From: Sulfuriferula multivorans
Lineage (GTDB): Bacteria > Pseudomonadota > Gammaproteobacteria > Burkholderiales > Sulfuriferulaceae
Direction: 5' to 3'
NCBI RefSeq assembly: GCF_003851125.1
Contig: NZ_BGOW01000020.1
Span: forward strand, 62,001 to 126,000
Length of the DNA: 64,000 nucleotides
In this document: positions 19,609 to 29,517 of the stretch, piece by piece
Layout: each line of letters starts with the position of its first letter
How positions within the stretch are numbered: position 1 is the stretch's first letter
Position numbers and translations under genes: made by a program
The notes under the pieces: generated by a model
What the model saw: only the letters and a program-made list of their open reading frames with translations
Databases searched by the model: none
Told to the model about the DNA's origin: nothing

Positions 19609-20256
19609 ATGACAGTAACGAAAGCAATCAAGGTGTTTATCGCGGACGATCACGCAATCGTACGTGAAGGTTTGAAACAGATACTCGCCGACACCAAAGA
19701 CATCATCGTGGCAGGCGAGGCAGAAAACGGTCTGGATGCCATCCGGTCGACCCGAAAAAGCGGCTGTCATGTGCTGTTACTGGATATCTCCATGCCTGAC
19801 CGCAGCGGCATCGAAGTATTAAAGCAGATAAAAAAGGAATCCCCAGGTATTGCTGTGCTCATGTTATCCATGCACCGCGAGGATCAATACGCCATCCGCT
19901 CGCTCAAAGCCGGCGCATCGGGCTATCTCAATAAACAAAGCGCTCCTGCGGAACTGGTCAATGCCATCCGCCAGGTTGCTGCCGGTAAAAAATATATCAC
20001 TGCCGAACTCGCCCAGGAACTGGCGAATCACTTCGATGACGCACAGGAAACACCCCCGCACGAACTACTTTCCGATCGTGAATATCAGACTTTAACGATG
20101 ATCGCATCGGGCAAAACGGTCAGCGACATTGCGAATGAGCTAACGCTTTCAGTCAAGACGATCAGCATGTATCGTTCACGTTTATTATTAAAAATGAAAC
20201 TGCACAATAATGCCGAATTAACCCATTACGCCATCAAGAACCAGCTGGTAGAGTAA
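19609..20256 (+). CDS. NarL/FixJ-family response regulator
   Basis: A 215-residue response regulator. The receiver domain has the acidic pair in FIADDHAIVREG, the phospho-acceptor Asp59 in LLLDISMPDRSG, and the late Lys in GASGYLNKQSAP. The LuxR-type helix-turn-helix is at about residues 150-210 (LSDREYQTLTMIASGKTVSDIANELTLSVKTISMYRSRLL). It is cotranscribed with the PAS histidine kinase. The perfect inverted repeat 30 nt after its stop, in front of the next gene, is a candidate binding site for it or another regulator. Confidence 0.93.
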   Translation: MTVTKAIKVFIADDHAIVREGLKQILADTKDIIVAGEAENGLDAIRSTRKSGCHVLLLDISMPDRSGIEVLKQIKKESPGIAVLMLSMHREDQYAIRSLKAGASGYLNKQSAPAELVNAIRQVAAGKKYITAELAQELANHFDDAQETPPHELLSDREYQTLTMIASGKTVSDIANELTLSVKTISMYRSRLLLKMKLHNNAELTHYAIKNQLVE

Positions 20257-20285
20257 ACAAGTAACCCATCTCTGAACCCTCATTT

Positions 20286-20320
20286 ATTTTACAAATTGCA
20301 CACAGAACAATTTGTAAAAT
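20286..20320. repeat. 13-bp perfect inverted repeat upstream of channel-like gene
   Basis: The arms ATTTTACAAATTG and CAATTTGTAAAAT are exact reverse complements with a 9-nt spacer. The repeat lies 26 nt before the ATG of the downstream gene. It could be an operator or an AU-rich hairpin; the run TTTTTT a few nt later would fit a weak terminator for the response regulator transcript. Confidence 0.65.
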
Positions 20321-20346
20321 GTCAGATCATTTTTTAAGGAGTTGCC

Positions 20347-21015
20347 ATGCAACAGCTTGATATTTTTCTCGCTTCCATCACTTCATTCTGGACACAACTG
20401 GCAGCCTTTGTACCGCAGTTAATGGCTGCCCTGGTGTTAATGTTTGTAGGCTGGCTGGTGGCCAAGCTGGTGCGCGCGGGGATGGTCAAGCTGCTCCACG
20501 TACTGCAGTTTGACAAGCTATCAGAACGTTCGGGTATCGAAGCTTTTCTCAAACAAGGTCAGCTCGAGGTATCTCTCGGCGGACTACTGGCGGGATTAAT
20601 GTATTGGCTGATTATCCTGATTGTCATTGTCACGGTATCCAATAGCCTGGGCCTGCATATCGTAGCAGAGCTGTTCAACCGTATCGTTCTGTATATACCC
20701 AATATCATCGTTGCCATATTCGTCCTGGTACTTGGGGCAATCTTGTCGCGCTTCATCAATCGCCTGATCTTTGCCTATCTTAGCAACATAGGTGTACAGG
20801 GGGCGTTGACCATCAGCACCATTTCAGAATATGCAACGCTGATTTTTGTATTTTTTGTTGCCCTGGAACAACTCAATATCGGCCGCGAATTGCTCACAGC
20901 CGCATTTATTATTGGTTTTGGTGCCGTAGGGCTGGCATTTGCACTGGCATTTGGCTTGGGTGGACGCGATTGGGCGGCAGGCGTGATTGCGCGCATGACG
21001 CAAAAGCGCAAATAG
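20347..21015 (+). CDS. TM-helix-repeat membrane protein related to small mechanosensitive channels
   Basis: A 222-residue integral membrane protein with about five hydrophobic helices. It shows the conserved TM-helix repeat pattern (ALVLMFVGWLVAKLVRAGMVKLLHVLQFDKLSERSG and NIIVAIFVLVLGAILSRFINRLIFAYL) and ends with GFGAVGLAFALAFGLGGRDWAAGVI, the pore-like segment seen in MscS relatives. It has no C-terminal MscS beta domain, so it matches the CmpX / conserved TM-helix family rather than true MscS. A strong ribosome binding site (AAGGAG) precedes the ATG. It may act in osmotic or envelope stress; the function is not established. Confidence 0.75.
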   Translation: MQQLDIFLASITSFWTQLAAFVPQLMAALVLMFVGWLVAKLVRAGMVKLLHVLQFDKLSERSGIEAFLKQGQLEVSLGGLLAGLMYWLIILIVIVTVSNSLGLHIVAELFNRIVLYIPNIIVAIFVLVLGAILSRFINRLIFAYLSNIGVQGALTISTISEYATLIFVFFVALEQLNIGRELLTAAFIIGFGAVGLAFALAFGLGGRDWAAGVIARMTQKRK

Positions 21016-21074
21016 CTTCAGCGCGTATCCTCAGCCCATACCGGAAATATTACCGGGTGGCCAAAATCAAGGTT

Positions 21075-22007
21075 CTAGCGTTTCTTGTCTTGCGGGCGAT
21101 TCTGCGGCAGCATTTCCGGAACAGGTAAATCCGTCCATTTCAGGATTGCTGCGACCTGCTGCGATTCCAATTCCAGCATCTGGCCGCGCTTTACCCGCGG
21201 CGGAAGGTTGACCATGCCGAAACGCACCCGGATCAAACGGCTTACCATCATCCCCATGGCTTCGAACATGCGTCGCACTTCGCGATTGCGGCCTTCCTTG
21301 ATGATCACCTGATACCAGCGGTTGGAACTTTCTCCCCCCTGTTCGGCGATGCGCTCAAAGTGGGCAGGTCCATCATCCAACTGGATTCCGGCGGTCATGC
21401 TGCGCATTTGCTCCTGACTGAGCTCGCCCATGATACGCACCGAATATTCACGTTCCACTTCAAAGCTGGGATGCATCAAGCGATTGGCCAGATCGCCACT
21501 GGTGGTAAAAATAAGCAGGCCTTCGGTATTGAAATCCAGTCGGCCTATGGCGATCCACTTGCCATTACGCACGCGCGGCAATTCCTCGAATACCGTGGTG
21601 CGCGCCTGCGGGTCGTCGCGGCTGACGATTTCGCCTTCGCGTTTGTGATAGATCAACACGCGCGGCAGTTCGTCTTCCAGATTCAGCTTGACTGGCCGGT
21701 TATCCACCAGGATACGATCGCCCGGCGATACCCGACGGCCGAGCGTGGCCACAGTACCGTTGACCGAAACTCGTCCCGCTTCAATCCATGTCTCCATATC
21801 GCGGCGTGATCCCAACCCGGAACCTGCCAACACTTTTTGCAGCTTTTGCGATGCAGGCGCGTCGTTTTCGGGTTCTGCGCTGATTTCAGGCACAGTGCTT
21901 GGTTTCTGCACACGTGGTTTGACCGGCTCCGGCGCCAGGGGACGGCGGATCGGCGACGCAGGCTTTGCACGGGATTTTTTAGGTGGACGAATCGGGGAAG
22001 ATGGCAT
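21075..22007 (-). CDS. rluB: 23S rRNA pseudouridine(2605) synthase
   Basis: A 310-residue RsuA/RluB-family pseudouridine synthase. A basic, proline-rich N-terminal extension (residues 1-50) is followed by an S4 RNA-binding domain (LQKVLAGSGLGSRRDMETWIEAGRVSVNGTVATLGRRV). The catalytic domain has the active-site Asp in IGRLDFNTEGLLIFTTSGDLANRL. NREVRRMFEAMGMMVSRLIRVRFG is the late family motif. It modifies U2605 of 23S rRNA. It lies downstream of scpB on the same strand, as in many proteobacteria. Confidence 0.93.
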   Translation of the reverse strand: MPSSPIRPPKKSRAKPASPIRRPLAPEPVKPRVQKPSTVPEISAEPENDAPASQKLQKVLAGSGLGSRRDMETWIEAGRVSVNGTVATLGRRVSPGDRILVDNRPVKLNLEDELPRVLIYHKREGEIVSRDDPQARTTVFEELPRVRNGKWIAIGRLDFNTEGLLIFTTSGDLANRLMHPSFEVEREYSVRIMGELSQEQMRSMTAGIQLDDGPAHFERIAEQGGESSNRWYQVIIKEGRNREVRRMFEAMGMMVSRLIRVRFGMVNLPPRVKRGQMLELESQQVAAILKWTDLPVPEMLPQNRPQDKKR

Positions 22008-22052
22008 GAGAGTGTAGTCCGGAAGTGCAGCAGGAACGCAGCTATGCGCTAA

Positions 22053-22658
22053 TTATACCGGCGAATCGTCGCTTGCCTGTTCTATTAGCTCAGCCAGATT
22101 GAGTTCACCACTATGCGGATTGGGATCCACCAGAGATCCCAATTCGACCAATGGCGGCAATTCATCCAGCGCACGCAGATTGAGGTCACTCAGGAATTGT
22201 TTGGTCGTCGCATACAGGGCAGGCCGTCCCGGTACATCACGGTGACCGACGACCTTGATCCAGTCGCGCTCTTCCAGTGTTTTAATAATCTGGGTGTTCA
22301 CCGTCACACCCCGAATTTCTTCAATATCGCCACGTGTCACGGGCTGCTTATAGGCAATGATGGCGAGGGTTTCCATCACGGCACGCGAATATTTTGGAGG
22401 CTTTTCCGGGTTGAGACGGTTGATAAAATGTTGATATTCGGGACGCGTCTGAAAACGCCAGCCGGATGCCACCAGCGCCAGCTCCACCCCCCTTCCCTGC
22501 CAGTCATCACGCAACTCATCGAGTGCGCGACGCAAAAACTCGATACTCAATTCCTCTTCAAAAAGACGCTGCATATCATTGATTAACAATGGCTCTCTCG
22601 AGGAAAGTAGCGCGGTTTCCAGGACGATTTTGAGTTCTGAAATATTATTGATCGGCAT
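22053..22658 (-). CDS. scpB: segregation and condensation protein B
   Basis: A 201-residue ScpB, a kleisin-associated winged-helix protein that works with ScpA and SMC in chromosome condensation. It opens MPINNISELKIVLETALLSS and shows the family core KYSRAVMETLAIIAYKQPVTRGDIEEIRGV and GHRDVPGRPALYATTKQFL. The ATG at 22658 is chosen because it matches the family start; the longer frame to 22727 lies inside scpA. It overlaps the end of scpA by 14 nt, so translation is probably coupled. Confidence 0.92.
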   Translation of the reverse strand: MPINNISELKIVLETALLSSREPLLINDMQRLFEEELSIEFLRRALDELRDDWQGRGVELALVASGWRFQTRPEYQHFINRLNPEKPPKYSRAVMETLAIIAYKQPVTRGDIEEIRGVTVNTQIIKTLEERDWIKVVGHRDVPGRPALYATTKQFLSDLNLRALDELPPLVELGSLVDPNPHSGELNLAELIEQASDDSPV

Positions 22659-23442
22659 GTGATAAACGGATATAAATGGGTGAAAAGGCGGCGCTCTGAG
22701 TGATTTCAACCATGCGTTCGCGCGCAAGTTCGAGGATGGCGAGAAACGTTACCACCAGATGCGGGATGCCCTTACCGGGGTCAAACAAGCAGGCAAACTC
22801 AAGGAAATCACCGGTCTGCAAGGCATCCAGTATCTGCCCCATTGCCTCGCGTACCGACAGTTCCTGACGGCCCACAGTATGGCGACGGTGCGCACCGGCG
22901 CGTGCAACAAGACCAAGCCAGGCGGCGCGCAAATCTCCCGGTTCGACATGAGGCAACAATTTACCTGCCTCTTCACCCCATATCGCAATCACCTCGAAAT
23001 CACGGCCTTCACGTGGCTTGTTTTCGACCGTTTGTGCAGCAATTTTCATCTGCTCGTATTCGAGCAGGCGCCGTACCAGTTCGGCGCGTGGATCTTCCAC
23101 CTCCCCGGTTTCATCCTCTTGCAGCCGACGCGGCAACAACATGCGCGACTTGATTTCGATCAGCAGGGCCGCCATCAGCAAGTATTCCGCCGCCAGATCC
23201 AGCCGGCTGCTACGCATCAATTCTACATAATCCATGTACTGGCGCGTGATATCGGCCATCGGAATATCCAGCACATCCAGATTGTGGCGGCGGATAAGAT
23301 ATAGCAGCAGATCGAGCGGACCTTCAAACGCATTGAGATATACCGCCAAGGCATCCGGCGGAATGTACAAATCCTGCGGCAAGTCGGTGAATGGCTCGCC
23401 ATTCACCAGGGCCAGCGGCTGGGTATCTATTATTTCTGACAT
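22645..23442 (-). CDS. scpA: segregation and condensation protein A
   Basis: A 265-residue ScpA kleisin. The N-terminal SMC-binding helix region is FEGPLDLLLYLIRRHNLDVLDIPMADITRQYMDYVE, followed by YLLMAALLIEIKSRMLLPR. The C-terminal winged-helix part is FSPIYIRLSHADQ. It bridges the SMC heads with ScpB. It is the first gene of the scpA-scpB-rluB group and lies 78 nt downstream of tRNA-Sec on the same strand. Confidence 0.93.
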   Translation of the reverse strand: MSEIIDTQPLALVNGEPFTDLPQDLYIPPDALAVYLNAFEGPLDLLLYLIRRHNLDVLDIPMADITRQYMDYVELMRSSRLDLAAEYLLMAALLIEIKSRMLLPRRLQEDETGEVEDPRAELVRRLLEYEQMKIAAQTVENKPREGRDFEVIAIWGEEAGKLLPHVEPGDLRAAWLGLVARAGAHRRHTVGRQELSVREAMGQILDALQTGDFLEFACLFDPGKGIPHLVVTFLAILELARERMVEITQSAAFSPIYIRLSHADQ

Positions 23443-23520
23443 CCATGCATTTTGCCTGAGTCAGAGCGGTTTGGGCTATAGTCAGGCGTTAAACAAATCC
23501 AGTGTCATGTCAGATGGAAT

Positions 23521-23617
23521 TGGCGGAAGAGAGTGGGAGTCGAACCCACCAAGGATCGTCTGACGACCCTTACCGGATTTGAAGTCCGGCCGCCCCACCG
23601 GGGAACGAATCTCTTCC
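23521..23617 (-). tRNA. selC: tRNA-Sec (anticodon UCA)
   Basis: The complementary strand folds as selenocysteine tRNA: an 8-bp acceptor stem (GGAAGAGA / TCTCTTCC), an anticodon stem-loop GGACTTCAAATCCGG with anticodon TCA, a long variable arm, the T arm GGTGGGTTCGACTCCCACT, discriminator G and an encoded CCA. The 8-bp acceptor and UCA anticodon distinguish it from tRNA-Ser. It reads UGA in the fdh catalytic subunit when charged by SelA and delivered by SelB. It lies 42 nt downstream of selB on the same strand. Confidence 0.97.
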
Positions 23618-23659
23618 ATAAACGACAAGCTTGCACAGCAAGCAAGGGTACAACAGCAG

Positions 23660-25567
23660 CTAGCCTGTAAACAAATCTGCGTGGCGCAGTTTGTGCCGAT
23701 CACGCGTACGCCGGGTGAAGCCCACCCGGTCAAAGAATTCCAGAATCTGGATCGCCAGTTTGCGTCCTACGCCGATACGATCGCGGAAAACAGCAGCTTC
23801 GAGCAGATCGTCCTGTGCCAGTTGGTGGGCGATGGTAGCGAGTGCCGTGACCGATCCACGCGTGAAAAAATGGTCGTGTGCCACCTGAAACACATCCCCC
23901 AAACGTGCCAATCGCTGCAATAGCAGACGCATGGCAGATTCGTCCACATCCAGGACCTTCGCGATATCCCGCACTCTGGGCGGCTGGTAAGGCGCGGCAT
24001 CCAGCAATGGGTGCACTTTGGCCCAGAGTTTTTCCTCGTGTGCCAACAGGGCCACACTGTGACCCGGTAAATGCAGCCACAATCCGCTGGCTTTGATGTT
24101 GCCAATGGCCAGCGATTCATCAGTAAGCGCCAGAAAAGCTGAGCGCGACAGCATCGGCGCAGTCATCCGGCGCAAACGCTCGCGGTCCACGCCCAGCATA
24201 TCCGGCACGCGGGCATGCTCAGCCGTCAACGTATCCAGCAGGCGCTGCCTGAGCGCTTCCCACACGGTTGGGGAAAAGCCGATGGCTGTCTCCCCTTCCT
24301 CCACCCTGCGCATAGCCAGTGAGGCCCATACGCTGCTCGCTTCGTCTTCGCGCAGATTCCAGTTCAGTGCAAAGCGGCGCAAATCCACACCGTTGGTGCT
24401 CGCTTGCAGCATCGCCTGCATGGCATCGGCAGGCGCGCCGGTTTCCAGCGCGCGCAGCAGTGCGATTCTGGACGGCGTGCGTCGTCCGCGCGCGGGCGGA
24501 AAACTGTCCAGCACGCGGCCACCACCAAGGGTTCGGCTGGCAGACTGGTCGCGCACGATGAAACGGTCACCGTGCAGCGCACCTACGGGTTTGTCCAGCA
24601 CCAGTTGCACCAAGGCGTCCATGCCGGGTGCCACCACCTCGCCTTCCAGCACCGACACACGCCCGGAGACATCCGTTGCGCCCAGGTGGACGTGCACCGG
24701 CGTCCAGTGGCGCAGGGGCTTGTCCTCGCTGGCCAGCACGCGCAGTCGTGCATCCAGCCGCGTCACCGGTGCGTGTAGCAGCTCGGCCAGTACCCAGTCG
24801 CCCCGTGCTACGGATGCTTTGTCCAGACCCGGCCCGACCAGGTTGAGTGCGCAACGCTGCCCGGCCACCCCGGTTTGCGCCGGGCGGTCCTGGGCGTGGA
24901 TGCTGCGTACCCGCACCGGGATATTGGAAGGTGACATGACCAGCTTGTCGCCTACAGTCACGACGCCGGAAAATACCGTGCCGGTCACCACCGTGCCAAT
25001 GCCAGACAACGTGAAGCAGCGGTCTACCGCCAGGCGGAAATGGCCGCTGGCCGGGCGTTGCTGCAGCGCCTGCGCTTCCGCTTCCAGGTGCGCGCGCAAC
25101 GCGGGAATGCCGCTGCCAGTCAAGGCCGAAACGGGATAAATGTCGCTGCCTTGCAGGCCAGTGCCCAGCAGCAAGGCAGCGATGTCGGCGCGTACGGCTT
25201 CCAAACGATCGGCGGATACCCGGTCTGCTTTGGTCAACGCCACCACGCCGTGTTGCAGCCCAAGCAGGTCGAGGATGTGCAGGTGTTCGCGCGTCTGCGG
25301 CATGGGGCCGTCGTCGGCCGCCACCACCAGCAGCACAAAATCGATGCCGGTGGCACCCGCCAGCATGTTATGGATGAATTTTTCGTGACCCGGTACGTCG
25401 ACGAAGCCGAGTACATCGCCGTTGGGCAGGGGTGTATAGGCGTAGCCCAAGTCGATGGTGATGCCGCGCGCCTTCTCTTCCTTGAGGCGGTCCGCGTCCA
25501 CGCCGGTCAGGGCTTTGACCAGTGCGGTCTTGCCGTGGTCGATGTGACCTGCAGTGCCGATGATCAA
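23660..25567 (-). CDS. selB: selenocysteine-specific translation elongation factor
   Basis: A 635-residue SelB. The N-terminal EF-Tu-like GTPase shows G1 [17 protein letters not shown], the switch region [18 protein letters not shown] and TKAD. Domains 2 and 3 follow ([17 protein letters not shown]). About 250 C-terminal residues form the winged-helix domains that bind the SECIS RNA. It delivers Sec-tRNA to in-frame UGA codons. Its ATG overlaps the selA stop (ATGA); it is the last protein gene of the formate/selenium operon before selC. Confidence 0.95.
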   Translation of the reverse strand: MIIGTAGHIDHGKTALVKALTGVDADRLKEEKARGITIDLGYAYTPLPNGDVLGFVDVPGHEKFIHNMLAGATGIDFVLLVVAADDGPMPQTREHLHILDLLGLQHGVVALTKADRVSADRLEAVRADIAALLLGTGLQGSDIYPVSALTGSGIPALRAHLEAEAQALQQRPASGHFRLAVDRCFTLSGIGTVVTGTVFSGVVTVGDKLVMSPSNIPVRVRSIHAQDRPAQTGVAGQRCALNLVGPGLDKASVARGDWVLAELLHAPVTRLDARLRVLASEDKPLRHWTPVHVHLGATDVSGRVSVLEGEVVAPGMDALVQLVLDKPVGALHGDRFIVRDQSASRTLGGGRVLDSFPPARGRRTPSRIALLRALETGAPADAMQAMLQASTNGVDLRRFALNWNLREDEASSVWASLAMRRVEEGETAIGFSPTVWEALRQRLLDTLTAEHARVPDMLGVDRERLRRMTAPMLSRSAFLALTDESLAIGNIKASGLWLHLPGHSVALLAHEEKLWAKVHPLLDAAPYQPPRVRDIAKVLDVDESAMRLLLQRLARLGDVFQVAHDHFFTRGSVTALATIAHQLAQDDLLEAAVFRDRIGVGRKLAIQILEFFDRVGFTRRTRDRHKLRHADLFTG

Positions 25568-27006
25568 AAGCGCAAAGAACCGAGTTGGGATTGCAGCATG
25601 TCTGCCTGCTCCAGGCAGCGCAAATCCATGCAGAATGCGCCTTCACTTACGCGGCCAATGACCGGAACCGGCAGATTGCGGAAGGCGTGCTCAATTTTTT
25701 TCAGCGCTGTGCCTTCACCCTTGCCACGCACAACGGGCGTTAGCGCCAGACAGAAGCTGGGCAGGCGGTCGATCGGCAACGAGCCGCTACCGATCTGGCT
25801 GTGGCAGGCGCGCACCTCAACCTGTGCCACGCCCGCCAGCGCGGCGCCCATGGCGGGCAACAGGGTCTGGGCAGTGCGTTCGATGTCGGCCACAGCGCGG
25901 GTCAGCAGGCGCAGCGTGGGCAAGCGCGCAGCCAGGCGATCCGGGTCGCGGTAGAGCTGCAGCACGGCCTCCAGTGCGGCCAGCGTCATTTTGTCCACGC
26001 GCAGGGCGCGTTTGAGCGGGTTTTTCTTGATTCTGGCGATCAGGTCACGGCGTCCGACCAGGATGCCTGCCTGCGGCCCGCCCAGCAACTTGTCGCCGCT
26101 GAAGGTGACTAGATCGGCACCGGCGACGAGCGAATCCATCGGGGTGGGCTCCTGGGGCAGGCCGAAGTCGCGCAGGTTGACCAGGGTACCGCTGCCCAGA
26201 TCCACCATGAAAGGCAAGTTGTGCTTATGTGCAAGTTGCGCCAGTGCGGCTTCCTCGACCGTGGCGGTAAAGCCCTGGATGGCATAGTTGCTGGTGTGCA
26301 CCTTGAGCAGCAGGGCGGTTTTGGCGTCGATGGCTTCGGCGAAATCCTTCAGATGGGTGCGGTTGGTGGTGCCGACCTCCTTCAAGCGGCAGCCCGCCCG
26401 CGCCATGATGTCCGGCACGCGGAACGCGCCGCCAATTTCCACCAGCTCGCCGCGCGACACGATCACCTGTTTGCGCAGGCCCAGGCTGTTGAGCGCGAGG
26501 AACACCGCAGCGGCGTTGTTGTTGACCACAGTGGCTGCTTCCGCGCCGGTAATTTCGCACAATAGCGGTTCGATCAGCTCATCGCGGTCGCCGCGTGTGC
26601 CGCTGGCAAGGTCGTATTCCAGGTTGCAGGATTGTGAGGCGGCCATCACCACTGCGGCCACTGCTTCGTCCGGGAGGCGCGCGCGTCCCAGGTTGGTGTG
26701 CAGTACGGTGCCGGTCAGGTTGAGCACCTGGCGCAAATGCGGTTGACGCGCAGCAGCCAGGCGCTGTTCAAGCATCTCGGCGAGTTTGATTTCAGCAAAG
26801 GCATCGGCGGGCAACGCCAGGTTGCCAGCCAGGCGCTCGCGCAGCTCTGCGAGCCATTGGCGTACTGCAGCAGTGGTGACTGCGCGGCCATAGGTTTCCG
26901 TCAAAGCGCGTACCGAAGGCAGGTTCAGCACGCGATCGACAGAGGGAATCGTGGGCAACGGTGTGGCAGGCGCCGTTCCGTCGGCCGCGTGGGGAGACAA
27001 GCTCAT
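25564..27006 (-). CDS. selA: L-seryl-tRNA(Sec) selenium transferase
   Basis: A 480-residue PLP enzyme of normal SelA length. It converts Ser-tRNA(Sec) to Sec-tRNA(Sec) using selenophosphate. The N-terminal tRNA-binding part begins IPSVDRVLNLPSVRALTETYGR. The catalytic core shows LNLTGTVLHTNLGRARLP, VVNNNAAAVFLALN, and the PLP lysine in TFSGDKLLGGPQAGI. It overlaps fdhE and selB by 4 nt on each side (ATGA), so the three are tightly coupled. The selenophosphate synthetase gene selD is not in the window. Confidence 0.96.
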   Translation of the reverse strand: MSLSPHAADGTAPATPLPTIPSVDRVLNLPSVRALTETYGRAVTTAAVRQWLAELRERLAGNLALPADAFAEIKLAEMLEQRLAAARQPHLRQVLNLTGTVLHTNLGRARLPDEAVAAVVMAASQSCNLEYDLASGTRGDRDELIEPLLCEITGAEAATVVNNNAAAVFLALNSLGLRKQVIVSRGELVEIGGAFRVPDIMARAGCRLKEVGTTNRTHLKDFAEAIDAKTALLLKVHTSNYAIQGFTATVEEAALAQLAHKHNLPFMVDLGSGTLVNLRDFGLPQEPTPMDSLVAGADLVTFSGDKLLGGPQAGILVGRRDLIARIKKNPLKRALRVDKMTLAALEAVLQLYRDPDRLAARLPTLRLLTRAVADIERTAQTLLPAMGAALAGVAQVEVRACHSQIGSGSLPIDRLPSFCLALTPVVRGKGEGTALKKIEHAFRNLPVPVIGRVSEGAFCMDLRCLEQADMLQSQLGSLRF

Positions 27007-27926
27007 GCGTCGTGTGACCCCGGGAACAGCAGCAGGTTGGGACCGCTGCGCTGATAGCCCGCCTCATCCATGAGAATGTCCAGCGCCAGGCTCGCCAGAT
27101 CGTCGGCGACGGGATCAACAGCCATGTTTTTTTCCATGTAGAGGATTTTCAGGTAGCTGTTGCACTCGTCGCAGATTTCCGCCTTCACCGCTTCATCGCC
27201 GCCGTCGATATTGAAATAGGCAATGCCCTTGGTGGACTCGCAATGGCTGCATTTGATCCGCACCATGTTCCATTCGCTTTCGCACAGGGAACAGTGCAGG
27301 TAGCGCAGCCCTTGTTCGACCCCGCCGATACGTACCACGCTGGCGGTGGGCAGAGAACCGCACGCCGGGCACAGGGTATGCACGTCGGGCCGGGGAAAGT
27401 CGCCCGGTTCAAGGGCAGAGGCCAGACGCACCCAATACACCTGCAGCGCAGCACCGATCAACGGGGCCGCGGCCAGATCCAGTCCAGCATAATCGCCGCT
27501 TAGCAAACGGTCGGCAAAGATATCCAGCTCCGTCTCTGACAACGCCTGGATACGGGCTATTGCAGCTTGCGTAGCAGCGTTTGCCTGCCCCGACACTTGT
27601 TTCAGGATGGTGCTCAGACCCTCGCGCCAACTGGCGTCGCGCAGCAGCGTTTGGGTGCCCAGAGGTGGCATGCCGTGGGTTTTGCATAGCATGATCTGCT
27701 CGGCATCCGGCAGTTTGGGTGTGCCCAGGTTATTCAGGGCGTGGTGCTGTGCCTCGGCCAGATGCCCCATAAAACGCAGGAAGTCGGCCATGGCGTGCCC
27801 CTCAGCGAGGCTCATCAAGCGCCGTGAACGCTCGCCGAACAATACGCTGGCATTTGGCTGGCGCAGGAACGGCGGCTCAATGGAGGGTGGCTGGATAAAA
27901 CCCGGTTCAATAATGGTCGTGGCCAC
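27003..27926 (-). CDS. fdhE: formate dehydrogenase accessory protein FdhE
   Basis: A 307-residue FdhE, a cytoplasmic rubredoxin-like maturation factor for respiratory formate dehydrogenases. The C-terminal half has the four CxxC pairs: CPACGSLP, CSLCESEW, CSHCEST and CDECNSYLK. The N-terminal part begins with the PPFLRQPNASVLFGERSRRL segment. It overlaps the 3' end of the cytochrome b gene by 20 nt and selA by 4 nt, placing it in the fdh-sel operon. Confidence 0.94.
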   Translation of the reverse strand: MATTIIEPGFIQPPSIEPPFLRQPNASVLFGERSRRLMSLAEGHAMADFLRFMGHLAEAQHHALNNLGTPKLPDAEQIMLCKTHGMPPLGTQTLLRDASWREGLSTILKQVSGQANAATQAAIARIQALSETELDIFADRLLSGDYAGLDLAAAPLIGAALQVYWVRLASALEPGDFPRPDVHTLCPACGSLPTASVVRIGGVEQGLRYLHCSLCESEWNMVRIKCSHCESTKGIAYFNIDGGDEAVKAEICDECNSYLKILYMEKNMAVDPVADDLASLALDILMDEAGYQRSGPNLLLFPGSHDA

Positions 27927-28557
27927 GTATTTCTCCCTTTTTTATTTTTCGATACCAGTCCAGGTGGTGCTGGCGCGTCCAGGCCTCGGTCACAGTACCC
28001 CGCGTCATGGCACCCACCGATCCCTTGACCCAGATTGCCGCGTAAATATGGATTATCAGCCCGGTAATCGCAACAAAAGCACTGAGGGCATGCACCAATA
28101 CCGCCACTCGTATTAAGACAATGGGCACGTAAGGCGCGAAATACGGCTGCCAGATCAATATTCCGGTAATCAATAGAAGCAGGATGCTAATTACCATGGT
28201 CCAGAAAAATAATTTCTGGCCGGCATTGTAACGTCCTACCGCCGGCAGTTTTTCCTCTTGATTTGTGACAACGTCATCCATTTGCCGTAGCCATTGACGG
28301 TCATTGCCGGTAAGGAAATTATGGCCCCAGAAACGGAGCGCGAGGGCCAGGAATGCAACGAACATGACGACACCGATAAAAGGATGCAGGATGCGGGTCC
28401 ACGGACCGCCGCCCAATAGGTGAGAGAGAAAGAAAAATGCTGGATGAAACAACGCAAGACCGCTCAGTGCCACCAGAATAAAAGTGATTGCCACAAACCA
28501 GTGATTGAACCGGTCGGATGGAGGATAGCGCTCTATCAAGTAAGGCCGTTTGGACAT
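27907..28557 (-). CDS. fdoI: formate dehydrogenase cytochrome b556 (gamma) subunit
   Basis: A 216-residue membrane cytochrome with four helices. It begins MSKRPYLIERYPPSDRFNHW, carrying the first heme His. Other likely His ligands are in the second helix (RILHPFIGVVMFVAF) and in LVHALSAFVAITGLIIHIYAA. It anchors the periplasmic catalytic and iron-sulfur subunits and passes electrons to quinone. It lies 61 nt downstream of the iron-sulfur subunit gene and overlaps fdhE. Confidence 0.93.
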   Translation of the reverse strand: MSKRPYLIERYPPSDRFNHWFVAITFILVALSGLALFHPAFFFLSHLLGGGPWTRILHPFIGVVMFVAFLALALRFWGHNFLTGNDRQWLRQMDDVVTNQEEKLPAVGRYNAGQKLFFWTMVISILLLLITGILIWQPYFAPYVPIVLIRVAVLVHALSAFVAITGLIIHIYAAIWVKGSVGAMTRGTVTEAWTRQHHLDWYRKIKKGEIRGHDHY

Positions 28558-28618
28558 GATGACTCCATTAAAAATTGCTCACGCGAAATGCGGGCATAAG
28601 TAATGCGCTGAATCAGAA

Positions 28619-29506
28619 TTAAATATCCTCTTTCTCCACATGCTCCGCTTCTTCCTCCTTGACCTCGTTCGGCCCTACGGTCACGTAGTGGAAGAAACCA
28701 ACTAGTGCGGCCAATCCCAGACCAGCCGACAGCAGCGGTTTAGTGATCCCTTTCCATAGCGAGACCAGCGGACTGATCTGGGGATCCTTGGGCAGGTCAT
28801 GGTAGAGCTCAGGCTTGTCGGCGTGTTGCAAAACATACATGACATGGGTGCCGCCCACCCCTTGCGGATCATACAGCCCGGCGTTCTGATAGCCGCGCTC
28901 CTTGAGGTCGGTAATGCGCCCCTCCGCATGGTGAATCATGTCGTCCTTGCTGCCGAACACCAGTGCCCCTGTCGGACACGCCTTGATGCACGCGGGTTCC
29001 ATGCCGACCGCAACCCGGTCGGAACAGAGCGTGCACTTGTAGGCCTTGTTATCCTTCTGGGAAATGCGCGGGACATTGAAGGGACAACCGGTGATGCAGT
29101 AACCGCAACCGATGCAGTTTTCCTCGTGAAAATCCACGATGCCATTGGCGTACTGAATGATGGCGCCGGGTGAAGGGCAGGCCTTGAGGCAACCGGGATC
29201 CGCACAGTGCATGCAGCCATCTTTGCGGATCAGCCATTCCAGTTTGCCCTGCTCCACCTCGACTTCCGAAAAGCGCATCACGGTCCAGGAATCCGCCGAT
29301 AAGTTGGGCGGGTTGTCATATACCCCAACACAGGTGCCGATCTCGTCACGTACGTCGTTCCACTCCATGCACGCTGACTGGCAGGCCTTGCAGCCGATGC
29401 ACTTCGACACATCGATGAGCTTGGCCACCGGCATGGTCTGCCGGACATCCGGTGAAGGCGTCGTGGTCGCGGAGCGGCGTTGAATATCCAGGGATTGCAA
29501 TGCCAT
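28619..29506 (-). CDS. fdoH: formate dehydrogenase iron-sulfur (beta) subunit
   Basis: A 295-residue four-cluster ferredoxin subunit. The Cys clusters are [35 protein letters not shown] and [21 protein letters not shown] single C-terminal membrane helix ([19 protein letters not shown]) ties it to the gamma subunit, as in FdnH/FdoH. It wires electrons from the molybdopterin subunit to cytochrome b. It has no signal peptide, as expected for a subunit exported together with the Tat-targeted alpha subunit. It starts 11 nt after the alpha gene. Confidence 0.95.
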   Translation of the reverse strand: MALQSLDIQRRSATTTPSPDVRQTMPVAKLIDVSKCIGCKACQSACMEWNDVRDEIGTCVGVYDNPPNLSADSWTVMRFSEVEVEQGKLEWLIRKDGCMHCADPGCLKACPSPGAIIQYANGIVDFHEENCIGCGYCITGCPFNVPRISQKDNKAYKCTLCSDRVAVGMEPACIKACPTGALVFGSKDDMIHHAEGRITDLKERGYQNAGLYDPQGVGGTHVMYVLQHADKPELYHDLPKDPQISPLVSLWKGITKPLLSAGLGLAALVGFFHYVTVGPNEVKEEEAEHVEKEDI

Positions 29507-29517
29507 GTCTTATCTCC

